From: Virgibacillus_P tibetensis
GTDB lineage: Bacteria; Bacillota; Bacilli; Bacillales; Amphibacillaceae
Length of the DNA: 64,000 bases
NCBI RefSeq assembly: GCF_036026595.1
Contig: NZ_JARZFX010000002.1
Span: 372,001-436,000, forward strand
Direction: 5' to 3'
The notes under the pieces were generated by a model, which was not told where the DNA came from, ran no database searches, and saw nothing but the letters and a program-made list of their open reading frames with translations. Shown here one piece after another: positions 17,713 through 25,335 of this stretch; within the stretch, counting starts at the first letter, position 1, and each line of letters opens with the position of its first letter. Made by a program: the position numbers and the translations under genes.

Positions 17713-18414
17713 TCAGCGATCGGTTACTAATACATACACTGCCTTAACCGGTCCATGTACTCCAACAACGATATCCATTTCAATATCAGCACTATTGCTT
17801 GGGCCGGATATGAAATTAACACAGGTTGGAATTTCCTTACCAGCCTCTACACGTTTATGAATCTCGTGAGTAGCCTGCGTCATTCGGGGGACAATGGTAG
17901 ATTTCGGGACAATAGCAATATACGTAATCGGCAACAGACTAACGGAACGAGCAATATCATTATCATTGAATTGAACAATCGTACCGGATTCCGCCAAACT
18001 CGTATCGCTGAAAAATACGCCTATGTCCGCATGTTTAGCTTTCTCAATATTTTCTTTCCCGACTGACGTATCCCATATACGGGTCTCGGATTTATCAAAT
18101 ACGGAAGTAAGTCCATACGCTGAAAATCTACTATCCTTTGTAGTAACAATGGATCCACCACCGTATGTCTCGATAATCCTTTCTAACGTTTCAGAAAGCT
18201 CCGATTGATCGGTTTCATACACATCAACATTTCTTTCTTTACTGTTTTTCAGAAAAGCTGCCATTAGTCCGTCGATGGATTCATTTTTGTAAACCTCCCA
18301 TTGGGGCTGGTGTTTCCAAGTTGGCAGGGAGACATCTCCTTTGCGTTCACGTCCAAGTTTGTCAGCGATTTTATTTAAAAAAAGGTCTTTATTATAAATT
18401 GTGCCTTTGGCCAT
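17713..18414 (-). CDS. lutC: Lactate utilization protein LutC (LUD domain)
   Basis: This 233-residue LUD-domain protein is the third subunit of the LutABC L-lactate oxidation complex, which converts L-lactate to pyruvate in Bacillus. DIGVFFSDTSLAESGTIVQF and HGPVKAVYVLVTDR are typical. It starts 3 bp after lutB. It ends 10 bp from the convergent lysR stop with no clear terminator between them. Confidence 0.95.
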   Translation of the reverse strand: MAKGTIYNKDLFLNKIADKLGRERKGDVSLPTWKHQPQWEVYKNESIDGLMAAFLKNSKERNVDVYETDQSELSETLERIIETYGGGSIVTTKDSRFSAYGLTSVFDKSETRIWDTSVGKENIEKAKHADIGVFFSDTSLAESGTIVQFNDNDIARSVSLLPITYIAIVPKSTIVPRMTQATHEIHKRVEAGKEIPTCVNFISGPSNSADIEMDIVVGVHGPVKAVYVLVTDR

Positions 18415-18417
18415 TGT

Positions 18418-19851
18418 TTACTGCCTCCCTTTTTGGTGTTCCTTGAACCAACTTCTAAAATTAGCTTTTCCCGGTGCAGGAAATTCACGGATCGCTGTCC
18501 AGGATTTCATAGGTCCAGGTCCTTTAGAAATACTTCCATCCCGTACGAACGGTTTCATAAATGTCGGTGCACCTTTGACAGCCATTTGAAATAAAGATGG
18601 GGTGCTTGCACCAATTCCAAAGGCTTTCATGGCTGCCTTCTCACTCGTTTTTGCCATCCCTTTTTCCTTTACATAATTTTCCCGGTGTTTGATTAATTGT
18701 TCATGAAGTGGGATTTTTACAGGACAAGCTTCCGTACAGGCAGCACATAAGCTGGATGCAAAGGGAAGTTCTCCATATTCCTCGTAGCCTCCAAGGATAG
18801 GGGATAGCACAGCTCCAATTGGTCCCTGGTAAATAGAACCATAGGCATGCCCGCCAATGTGGCGGTAGACAGGACAAACATTTACACAAGCTGCACACCG
18901 GATACAATGAAGAGCTGATTGAAACTCCGTACCCAACGCCTTCGAACGTCCAGCATCCAATATAACAAGGTGGAATTCTTTTGGTGCGTCAACACAATCT
19001 TCATCCACACCAGGAGTCAAATTGGTCACATAGGTAGTTATTTTTTGACCCACGGCACTTCTGCTTAGCAAATTAATTAAGACGTCCATTTCCTCCCAGG
19101 TTGGTACCAGCCGTTCCATACCCATCACCGTTATCTGTGTATCCGGAAAAGTTGTAACCATATTCAAGTTGCCTTCGTTGGTCGCAAGCGATAGAGAGCC
19201 AGATTCAGCAATTGCAAAGTTACAACCCGTAATTCCTATATCCGCATCCATAAACACTTCTCGCAGCTGACTTCGGGCAAAAGCTGTTAACTCCCGCGGT
19301 TCCTCAGTCCCCATATAGCCTACCTTCGTTTTAAACGTGTCGCGGATCTGTTCTTTATTTTTATGAAGGGATGGAACAACAATATGAGAAGGACGATCCT
19401 TATCATCTACCTGTAAAATATATTCAGCAAGGTCTGTTTCATGTACCTTACATCCGACTTCTTCCAGAGCTTCATTCAAACCAATTTCTTCTGTAACCAT
19501 TGATTTTGATTTGGTTACATTTTTGGCATTCTTTTTCTTAGCAACCTCCTGAATATAAGCGTTTGCATCTTCCGCAGTTTCGGCAAAATACACATGCCCA
19601 CCGCGTGCAGCGAAATTCTCACTTAATTGATCCAGATAAAAGTCAAGATTCTCCAAGGTGTGCCTGCGAATTTCTTCCCCAGCACTCCTCCATTCTTCCC
19701 AATCTCCAATCGTTTCATCGCGTTCGGTTGCGTCGAGTTTTTTATCACGCAATCTATCCTGGGCCGATGCCATCGCAGTAAGCATAAAATCATCCTGCAA
19801 TGCATCATCCACCCGGTCAAAGAACTGCTTCTCTCCAATTTTCATTGGCAT
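18418..19851 (-). CDS. lutB: Lactate utilization iron-sulfur protein LutB
   Basis: This 477-residue protein has an N-terminal LUD domain (GITGCNFAIAESGSLSLATNEGN) followed by two [4Fe-4S] motifs (CIRCAACVNVCPVYRHIGGH and CAACTEACPVKIPLHE). It links lactate oxidation to electron carriers. The ATG is preceded by GGGAGG. It lies 15 bp after lutA in a three-gene operon. Confidence 0.96.
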   Translation of the reverse strand: MPMKIGEKQFFDRVDDALQDDFMLTAMASAQDRLRDKKLDATERDETIGDWEEWRSAGEEIRRHTLENLDFYLDQLSENFAARGGHVYFAETAEDANAYIQEVAKKKNAKNVTKSKSMVTEEIGLNEALEEVGCKVHETDLAEYILQVDDKDRPSHIVVPSLHKNKEQIRDTFKTKVGYMGTEEPRELTAFARSQLREVFMDADIGITGCNFAIAESGSLSLATNEGNLNMVTTFPDTQITVMGMERLVPTWEEMDVLINLLSRSAVGQKITTYVTNLTPGVDEDCVDAPKEFHLVILDAGRSKALGTEFQSALHCIRCAACVNVCPVYRHIGGHAYGSIYQGPIGAVLSPILGGYEEYGELPFASSLCAACTEACPVKIPLHEQLIKHRENYVKEKGMAKTSEKAAMKAFGIGASTPSLFQMAVKGAPTFMKPFVRDGSISKGPGPMKSWTAIREFPAPGKANFRSWFKEHQKGRQ

Positions 19852-19866
19852 GTAAAAATACCTCCC

Positions 19867-20586
19867 TTAGGCACGCGTATTTAATATTTGAGCGATATGC
19901 TTTACGTTAATTGGAAGTTCCCTGCGATCAATCCGTCCCCCAATGTTCATGAGGCAGCCGCTATCAGAACCAATAAGCACCTCAGCTGTAGACTCCTGAA
20001 CATGCCTGACTTTTTCATCTACCATTTGTTCGGAAATCGGTGCCATTTTCAACGCAAATGTACCTCCAAACCCACAGCAGTCATAGCTGTTTTTAAGTGG
20101 AAGTAATTCAAGACCTTTTACATTTTTCAAAAGTTTAAATGGTGCCTCTGACTCCTTCAGCAATCTGAGCATGTGACATGAGGTATGGTAAGTAGCACGC
20201 GCTGGGTAGACTGCTCCTACATCTTCAACTCCCAGAACAGTTACAATAAATTGAGTGAACTCATACGTTTTATCTGCAACAATCTGGGCTTTTTCCTGCC
20301 ATTCATTGTCCTCTTTAAACAAATTCGGATATTCCTTGAACATTGCTGCACAGGAACCAGAAGGGGTTACAATGTACTCCGAATCTGCAAAAGTGGTAAT
20401 CATTTGTTTTGCAGCCTTTTGAGCATCTTTTCGATATCCACTGTTGTATGCTGGCTGTCCGCAGCAAATCTGTCCTCCCGGAAAGTCAATGTCACAGCCA
20501 AGTCTCTCTAGAACCTCCACTACATCTCTAGCCGCATCCTGATAAAATATTTCACCAAGACAAGTGACAAATAAAGACACTTTCAT
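19867..20586 (-). CDS. lutA: Lactate utilization protein LutA (CCG domains)
   Basis: This 239-residue protein has two cysteine-rich CCG domains: CGQPAYNSGY in the first half and SYDCCGFGGTFALKM in the second. The ATG at 20586 is preferred over the upstream TTG at 20592, which would sit on top of the weak GAGAGAG ribosome site. It heads the lutABC operon. No lutR lies directly upstream; the GntR regulator at 13458 could serve both operons. Region 20593-20771 shows no clear promoter. Confidence 0.95.
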   Translation of the reverse strand: MKVSLFVTCLGEIFYQDAARDVVEVLERLGCDIDFPGGQICCGQPAYNSGYRKDAQKAAKQMITTFADSEYIVTPSGSCAAMFKEYPNLFKEDNEWQEKAQIVADKTYEFTQFIVTVLGVEDVGAVYPARATYHTSCHMLRLLKESEAPFKLLKNVKGLELLPLKNSYDCCGFGGTFALKMAPISEQMVDEKVRHVQESTAEVLIGSDSGCLMNIGGRIDRRELPINVKHIAQILNTRA

Positions 20587-20771
20587 GATCAATCACTCTC
20601 TCATACGTATTTTATAATCTATCTCAATGCTGAACTATCTTTAAGTTTCAATAGTTTACGTATTTCCTCAGCTCATTTATATGTATCTAATCTATTTTTA
20701 TGTACAAGCCGAACTGGTAGAAGAACCTGTAATACCTGTCGATATAAACTGAATTTTTTTATTATGTATTT

Positions 20772-20804
20772 AAAAAATCAGGTCAATGGTTGACCTGATT
20801 TTAT
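20772..20804 (-). terminator. Intrinsic terminator downstream of the truncated dehydrogenase
   Basis: AAATCAGGTCAA pairs with TTGACCTGATTT around a 3-base loop. On the minus strand it is followed by a T-run. It lies about 100 bp past the dehydrogenase stop. Confidence 0.8.
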
Positions 20805-20906
20805 CTGAAATTTCTAACTACGTCAATGTAGTGTTTATATTATTTCTTTTTTTATCTTTCTCATAAAGACAACGCACTCCTAAGATCCCTAATCACTTTA
20901 AACTGT

Positions 20907-21471
20907 TTAGGGACTAACCAAAATCTTAGCGTAGCTTTTATCTTCTGTTAACAATTCCAGACCACCTTCTACAAGATCATCTAGTTTAATTTGTTTTGTA
21001 ATTACCTGCTTAACTTCAAGTTTACCTTCAGCAATTGATTTAATAACTGCTGGAAAATCATTTGCGTAGGCTAAGCTGAAATTAATATTTACTTCCTTAA
21101 ATAGCAAAGCATTTGGATCCATTGAAATTTCCTGTGAAAATCCGGCAACTACTAATAGCGTACCTTTCTTTTTAAGAGCAGACAATGCACTTGTAACTGT
21201 AGGCTGCGCTCCGGCAGCTTCAAAAGCAACTTCAACACCTTTTCCTGTAATAGCCCTAATTTTTTCTTCTACATTCTCATTCAGTGGATTGATGGTGTGT
21301 GTCGCACCCAGTTCTTTAGCTTTATCTAGGCGTTCTTTCGATATGTCAATGACAAATGTTTCTGATGCCCCAGCCGCTTTTGCACATAATAGTAAGAGAA
21401 GCCCAATCGGACCTGCACCAAAGATTGCTGTAGATTCCCCAACCTTTAATCCACTTTTTCTTACTGCTCTT
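20907..21471 (-). pseudogene. N-terminally deleted medium-chain (2,3-butanediol-type) dehydrogenase
   Basis: The frame encodes about 187 residues of the Rossmann and C-terminal parts of a zinc-type alcohol dehydrogenase: FGAGPIGLLLLLCAKAAGA is the NAD-binding glycine motif, then TFVIDISKERLDKAKELGA. The N-terminal catalytic domain of about 160 residues, with all zinc ligands, is missing. An in-frame TAA stands immediately upstream, next to the palindrome at 21476-21489. The residual protein cannot be a normal dehydrogenase. Its neighbour is an SDR, as in acetoin and butanediol loci. Confidence 0.85.
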
Positions 21472-21475
21472 TAAA

Positions 21476-21489
21476 ACTAGTTAACTAGT
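21476..21489. repeat. 14-bp palindrome with stops in all frames at the deletion joint
   Basis: ACTAGTTAACTAGT is self-complementary and carries TAG/TAA stops in all three frames on both strands. It stands precisely where the dehydrogenase frame breaks. A related ACTAGTAAACTAGT is at 9235-9248. Confidence 0.7.
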
Positions 21490-21522
21490 AAAAGAAAAAC
21501 AGGGAATACCATGCAGTCAAAT

Positions 21523-22254
21523 TTATTGAGCTCCCAAGCCACCATCAATGACAAATTCTGAACCTGTTGAGTAACTTGACTCGTCGGAGGCAAGATATAA
21601 TACCATGTTAGTGACTTCTTCTGGTTCTCCAGCCTTCTTTAATGGAAAAGCATTGATTAAATCATCATTTATGAGTCCTTCAGTCATTGCGGTTTTTATA
21701 AATCCAGGATGAACAGAGTTGACACGTATACCATACTCTCCAAGTTCTAGTGCAGCAGCTTTTGTCATTCCTCTTACAGCAAATTTGGAAGCAGTATAAG
21801 CTATTTTCTTATTCGCTCCTATAATTCCCGCAAGTGAAGAAATATTTACAATAGATCCTCCTCCAGCTTTCTTCATAGAAGATACAACGTATTTCATACC
21901 TAGAAATACAGATACCTGGTTCACATCGATAACTTTTCGGAAATTTTCTTCCGTAGCTTCTTCCAGGTTTACCTCTGGTAGGTCGATACCTGCATTATTT
22001 ACTAGAATATTAATCGGTCCAAAGGTTTTTTCCGTTTTACTAACTACATTTTTCCAGTCTTCTGCACTTGTAACATCATGCTTTACAAATATTACATTTT
22101 CTCCAAGTTCATTCTCTAGATTTTTCCCATCTTCTTCTAGAATATCTGTAAAAATAACCTTAGCACCTTCAGATGACAATCTCCTAACATGACTTGCTCC
22201 CAATCCTCTTGCCCCACCTGTTATAACGACTACTTTATCATCTAATCTACCCAT
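21523..22254 (-). CDS. Short-chain dehydrogenase/reductase (SDR)
   Basis: This 243-residue classical SDR has the cofactor motif TGGARGLG, NNAG at about 87-90, the catalytic Ser in NISSLAG and the Tyr-x-x-x-Lys in YTASK, and ends with VIDGGLGAQ. Asp after the second strand (FTDI) suggests NAD preference. The substrate is a secondary alcohol or ketone; acetoin reductase, cyclohexanol or steroid-type dehydrogenases are all possible. The ATG follows GGAGG. It is divergent from the TetR gene, which probably represses it. Confidence 0.92.
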   Translation of the reverse strand: MGRLDDKVVVITGGARGLGASHVRRLSSEGAKVIFTDILEEDGKNLENELGENVIFVKHDVTSAEDWKNVVSKTEKTFGPINILVNNAGIDLPEVNLEEATEENFRKVIDVNQVSVFLGMKYVVSSMKKAGGGSIVNISSLAGIIGANKKIAYTASKFAVRGMTKAAALELGEYGIRVNSVHPGFIKTAMTEGLINDDLINAFPLKKAGEPEEVTNMVLYLASDESSYSTGSEFVIDGGLGAQ

Positions 22255-22417
22255 TTAAACATTCCTCCTTAATATCATTTAATTAATTCTCTTATTAGAG
22301 CAAACTTCATTATTAGAATATTTGCGAAGTAAACTGTATTCGCTTACACTAAAAGAGAAGTTAATAGGTATTTATTCTTATCCTAATTATAATACGGAGA
22401 AAATGAACATCAATCCA

Positions 22418-22434
22418 CAGTTTCTAAAAAACTG
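22418..22434. promoter_or_regulatory. Short inverted repeat in the SDR-tetR divergent region
   Basis: CAGTTT and AAACTG face each other over five bases, and AAACTG-like half sites recur near 22329 and 22459. This is a candidate operator for the divergent TetR-type regulator. Confidence 0.4.
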
Positions 22435-22500
22435 TATACATAAGCAACATATTCTAAGAAACTGTTTATTTACGACTAATAAATCCTAGGAGGTAAGTCC

Positions 22501-23106
22501 GTGCAACTTAAAAATTCTCAAGTAGATCGTCGTATACGCAGAACTAAACGAAACCTTAAAAAAGCGGCAATCAATCTAATGAAAATCAAAGAATATAACA
22601 GCATTACTGTTAAAGACATAGTTGCGAGTGCAGATTATAATAGAGCAACATTTTATCGTCACTATCAGGATAAGGAAGATCTTAAAGATCAACTTGTTGA
22701 TGAATTGCTAGACAAGTTGATCAACGCATTCCGCTATCCTTATAAAAATTCTAAGTTTGTAAATGCGTATAGTCTCACTCCATCTAATGTAAGAATATTT
22801 GACTACATTAAAGACAACGCAGATTTTTATATGCTATGGAAAGATTCTGAGGGGATACCCGGATTCCAGGGGAAATTCATTCAAACACTTACAGAACTTT
22901 TCAACCAAGACATAGTACACCTATCAAATCAACAGGGAGATATAGACAATGAACTTTTTATTACGTACCGAACATATGGCGTTTGGGGATTAATAATTAA
23001 TTGGATAAAAAGTGACTTTAAAACACCCTCACAAGATATGGCAAAACAGTTAATTAATATTATAAATTACCATCCACTTAAAATTTATGAAACGAAACAC
23101 TTTTAG
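22501..23106 (+). CDS. TetR/AcrR-family transcriptional regulator
   Basis: This 201-residue protein has an N-terminal TetR helix-turn-helix (ITVKDIVASADYNRATFYRHYQDKEDL, residues about 37-63) and an all-helical C-terminal domain of the TetR_C type also seen in DhaS-like regulators. The GTG start follows AGGAGG with 6-bp spacing. Its position opposite the SDR gene suggests local repression relieved by an aldehyde, ketone or alcohol; the ligand is unknown. Confidence 0.9.
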   Translation: MQLKNSQVDRRIRRTKRNLKKAAINLMKIKEYNSITVKDIVASADYNRATFYRHYQDKEDLKDQLVDELLDKLINAFRYPYKNSKFVNAYSLTPSNVRIFDYIKDNADFYMLWKDSEGIPGFQGKFIQTLTELFNQDIVHLSNQQGDIDNELFITYRTYGVWGLIINWIKSDFKTPSQDMAKQLINIINYHPLKIYETKHF

Positions 23107-23330
23107 ATAATTACATCTATAAAACTATTAATTATATCTCTCCGCTTTTACTACACTGCTAGCTTGACTACTTACTTAGAAATAACTTAACCTGCCTACT
23201 GAAACGTTCAATATTGCCCCTTTACTGGTTGGGGGAAAATGTCTAACGACGGCGGGCCCTTACAGTAATATTACAATATTCGCTTTTTAAAATCGACAAC
23301 TTCTGATATCTGCTAATCTAATATTTTCAA

Positions 23331-23362
23331 ATCGATAGATGGCAGGAAGTGACAGGCACTCC
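23331..23362 (-). repeat. Dispersed GTGCCTGTCAC repeat, degenerate copy
   Basis: This is the leftmost member of a family described in the findings. The core CACTTCC and GTGCCTGTC remain but the TTTTTGTCGAA half is eroded. The stretch 23107-23330 holds only a small GC-rich hairpin near 23217-23234. Confidence 0.65.
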
Positions 23363-23364
23363 AA

Positions 23365-23490
23365 CTACCTATTCGTCCTCTTCGCTGCAGAGGCATATTC
23401 CAAAATACCAGTTCCAAAAATCACGCCGCTTAAATTCAAGATAAATCCAACCACATGATTGATCGTAATCATTAAAAAGAGAGAATTTGA
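23365..23490 (-). pseudogene. 3' remnant of an EamA/DMT transporter gene
   Basis: The minus frame reads HVVGFILNLSGVIFGTG and then LEYAS, ending in a stop at 23365. This closely matches the C-terminus of the intact EamA transporter at 53358 (HVVGFILILSGVFIGTG). In-frame stops occur just upstream, so only about 40 codons survive. It follows the degenerate repeat directly. Confidence 0.75.
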
Positions 23491-23504
23491 ATAAGCACTT
23501 TTTA

Positions 23505-23579
23505 GTCACTATGAGCAAGTAACCCAATAATATATAACGTACACAAAACACATAAGAAAAGTTTTCTCATGTGTTTTTA
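23505..23579 (+). pseudogene. Decayed copy of the cupin gene 3' end and terminator
   Basis: Bases 23505-23579 repeat 6399-6474 with scattered changes. Both encode VTMSK just before the stop, then share AATAATATATAA and the hairpin AACACAT(A/G)AGAA with TTCTCATGTGTT. The rest of the cupin gene is absent here. Confidence 0.75.
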
Positions 23580-23640
23580 ATACAGGGCTATGATTTGATG
23601 GTTCAAAGACGAAATTGAAACTGTTACAAAGTAATATGTT

Positions 23641-23674
23641 AAAAGCGGACATCTGATAAATGTCCGCTTTCTTG
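23641..23674 (-). terminator. Intrinsic terminator of rocR
   Basis: AAAGCGGACAT pairs with ATGTCCGCTTT over a 7-base loop and is followed on the minus strand by TTAAC. It lies about 40 bp after the regulator stop. Confidence 0.8.
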
Positions 23675-23712
23675 CATGTATAAACCTTTTCCCAGTTCAG
23701 CACCACCCTTAG

Positions 23713-25125
23713 CTACAATCCGAATTTTTTCATTCGGTACTGGAGGCTTTGTCTACTGATGCCAAGGATTTTTGCAGTGTGTGAGATGTTGTTATTATTT
23801 TCTTCAAGGACCTGCCGAATATAATGCTTTTCCGCCTCTGCCACCTTATCACGTAATGATCTGGAATCTCCTCCCGATTCAGCAATGGCTGGCATGCCCT
23901 TATGCGAATACAACCCCTCATTCATCTTGTATTTTTTCCGGAAGATTACAGGCAGGTCCTGCACACAAATGATCTTTTCATCCATAATCAGGTTCATCGT
24001 TCCTTCTATTGTATGCTCCAGTTCTCTAACATTCCCCGGCCAGTCATGCTGGTAAAGAATATGCATTGCTTCTTCACTGATTTTCTTAACATCCATTTGA
24101 AATAAAGCATTATACTTTTCGATGAAACGTTGAGAAAGCAGCGAAAGGTCTTTCTTCCGCTCGCGTAGAGGCGGGATGAATAATGTTACGACACTGAGTC
24201 GATAATATAAATCTTTTCGTAAACGATTATTGGCGACCGCATCCACTGGATCCTCATTAATGGTGGCGATAATTCGTACATCTACCTCTTTATCTTTCAT
24301 ATCCCCTACTCTTCGAATCGTTTTTTCTTGGATTACGCGTAAAAGCTTCGCCTGGAGTGAGGGGTCAAGCGAATTAATTTCATCCAGCAGCAAGGTCCCC
24401 CCATCAGCCTGTTCAAATAGTCCTGGTCTGTCCACTGCCCCGGTAAATGCTCCTTTTTTCGTACCGAATAATAAACTTTCCATTAAACTGTCTGGTATCG
24501 CTGCACAATTTTGCGAGATAAAAGAAGCACCTGACCGGTTGCTTCCATTATGTATACTTTGAGCAAATAATTCTTTTCCTGTACCGGTCTCACCTACTAT
24601 CAGCACAGATGAGGATGTTCGTGTGGCTCTTTTTGATTCTTCAATGACTGACTGGATCACATCACTTTCTCCAATAATCTGATCAAATGTGAATTTTGTG
24701 TTTTGCTTACGGAGCACATTTTCCTTAATTATATGTTCCAGCTGCGTTATATCCTTTGCTATCTCAACAGCCCCTGTGATTTTTCCAGCATTGAGGATAG
24801 GAAAGGAATCATTAATTGTAGTAATCTCCTTGCCCTTGTTATTGAAATACGTTTGTTTAACGTGTTTCGTGCTCTTCCCCTCCTTTAGCGCTTGGACAAG
24901 TGTACTGTTTTGTTTATCATGGAATTTAAAAACATCCAATAGATTCTTGTCTAATACGTCATCGCCTTCCATTGATTCGATTTCCATCATTTTTTTATTA
25001 TAGATAATGGTCTTCCCTTTTTCATTTATTACGTGAATGCCGACATCAACTTTATCGAGCAGATCTTTATACAATTCATTCATTGCGCTGAGTGAAAGGA
25101 TATCTTTGGTTGGATTACTATTCAT
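23713..25125 (-). CDS. rocR: Sigma-54-dependent activator, RocR-type
   Basis: This 470-residue enhancer-binding protein has a PAS sensor at about 15-130 and an AAA+ domain with Walker A GETGTGKE (178-185), the sigma-54 contact loop GAFTGA (225-230) and Walker B GGTLLLDEI (242-250). A Fis-type HTH (ISHTAKILGISRQSLQYRM) ends it. In B. subtilis RocR activates rocABC and rocDEF in response to ornithine or citrulline. Here it is divergent from rocA, whose promoter has a clear -24/-12 element. The PAS ligand is presumably an arginine-pathway intermediate. Confidence 0.93.
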   Translation of the reverse strand: MNSNPTKDILSLSAMNELYKDLLDKVDVGIHVINEKGKTIIYNKKMMEIESMEGDDVLDKNLLDVFKFHDKQNSTLVQALKEGKSTKHVKQTYFNNKGKEITTINDSFPILNAGKITGAVEIAKDITQLEHIIKENVLRKQNTKFTFDQIIGESDVIQSVIEESKRATRTSSSVLIVGETGTGKELFAQSIHNGSNRSGASFISQNCAAIPDSLMESLLFGTKKGAFTGAVDRPGLFEQADGGTLLLDEINSLDPSLQAKLLRVIQEKTIRRVGDMKDKEVDVRIIATINEDPVDAVANNRLRKDLYYRLSVVTLFIPPLRERKKDLSLLSQRFIEKYNALFQMDVKKISEEAMHILYQHDWPGNVRELEHTIEGTMNLIMDEKIICVQDLPVIFRKKYKMNEGLYSHKGMPAIAESGGDSRSLRDKVAEAEKHYIRQVLEENNNNISHTAKILGISRQSLQYRMKKFGL

Positions 25126-25172
25126 AAAAAATCCCCCTCTTTCAGATTATTTTAATAGAGTACGAGTTATAG

Positions 25173-25189
25173 TGCAAAGATTAATTGCA
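25173..25189. promoter_or_regulatory. Upstream activating site 1 for RocR
   Basis: TGCAAAGATTAATTGCA is a near-perfect dyad with TGCAA/TTGCA ends. It is the first of two related 17-mers between rocR and rocA. Confidence 0.65.
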
Positions 25190-25215
25190 TCTATCATACA
25201 CCATCCATTAAATAT

Positions 25216-25232
25216 CGCAAATATTTTTTGCA
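25216..25232. promoter_or_regulatory. Upstream activating site 2 for RocR
   Basis: CGCAAATATTTTTTGCA matches site 1 in 12 of 17 positions. The centres are 43 bp apart, about four helical turns, so both face the same side of the DNA. It lies about 65 bp above the -24/-12 promoter. Confidence 0.65.
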
Positions 25233-25283
25233 CCTGATCCTCTGTTTTTTTAATAAAGGCTGATTTAATAATGTTTTGAAAAG

Positions 25284-25300
25284 TTGGCACGTTTTTTGCA
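25284..25300 (+). promoter_or_regulatory. Sigma-54 (-24/-12) promoter of the roc operon
   Basis: TTGGCACGTTTTTTGCA has GG at 25286-25287 and GC at 25298-25299 with the required 12-bp offset. It lies 36 bp before the rocA ATG. Confidence 0.92.
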
Positions 25301-25335
25301 TATATAAAGGTGAATACATTTTTGGAGGGATATTT

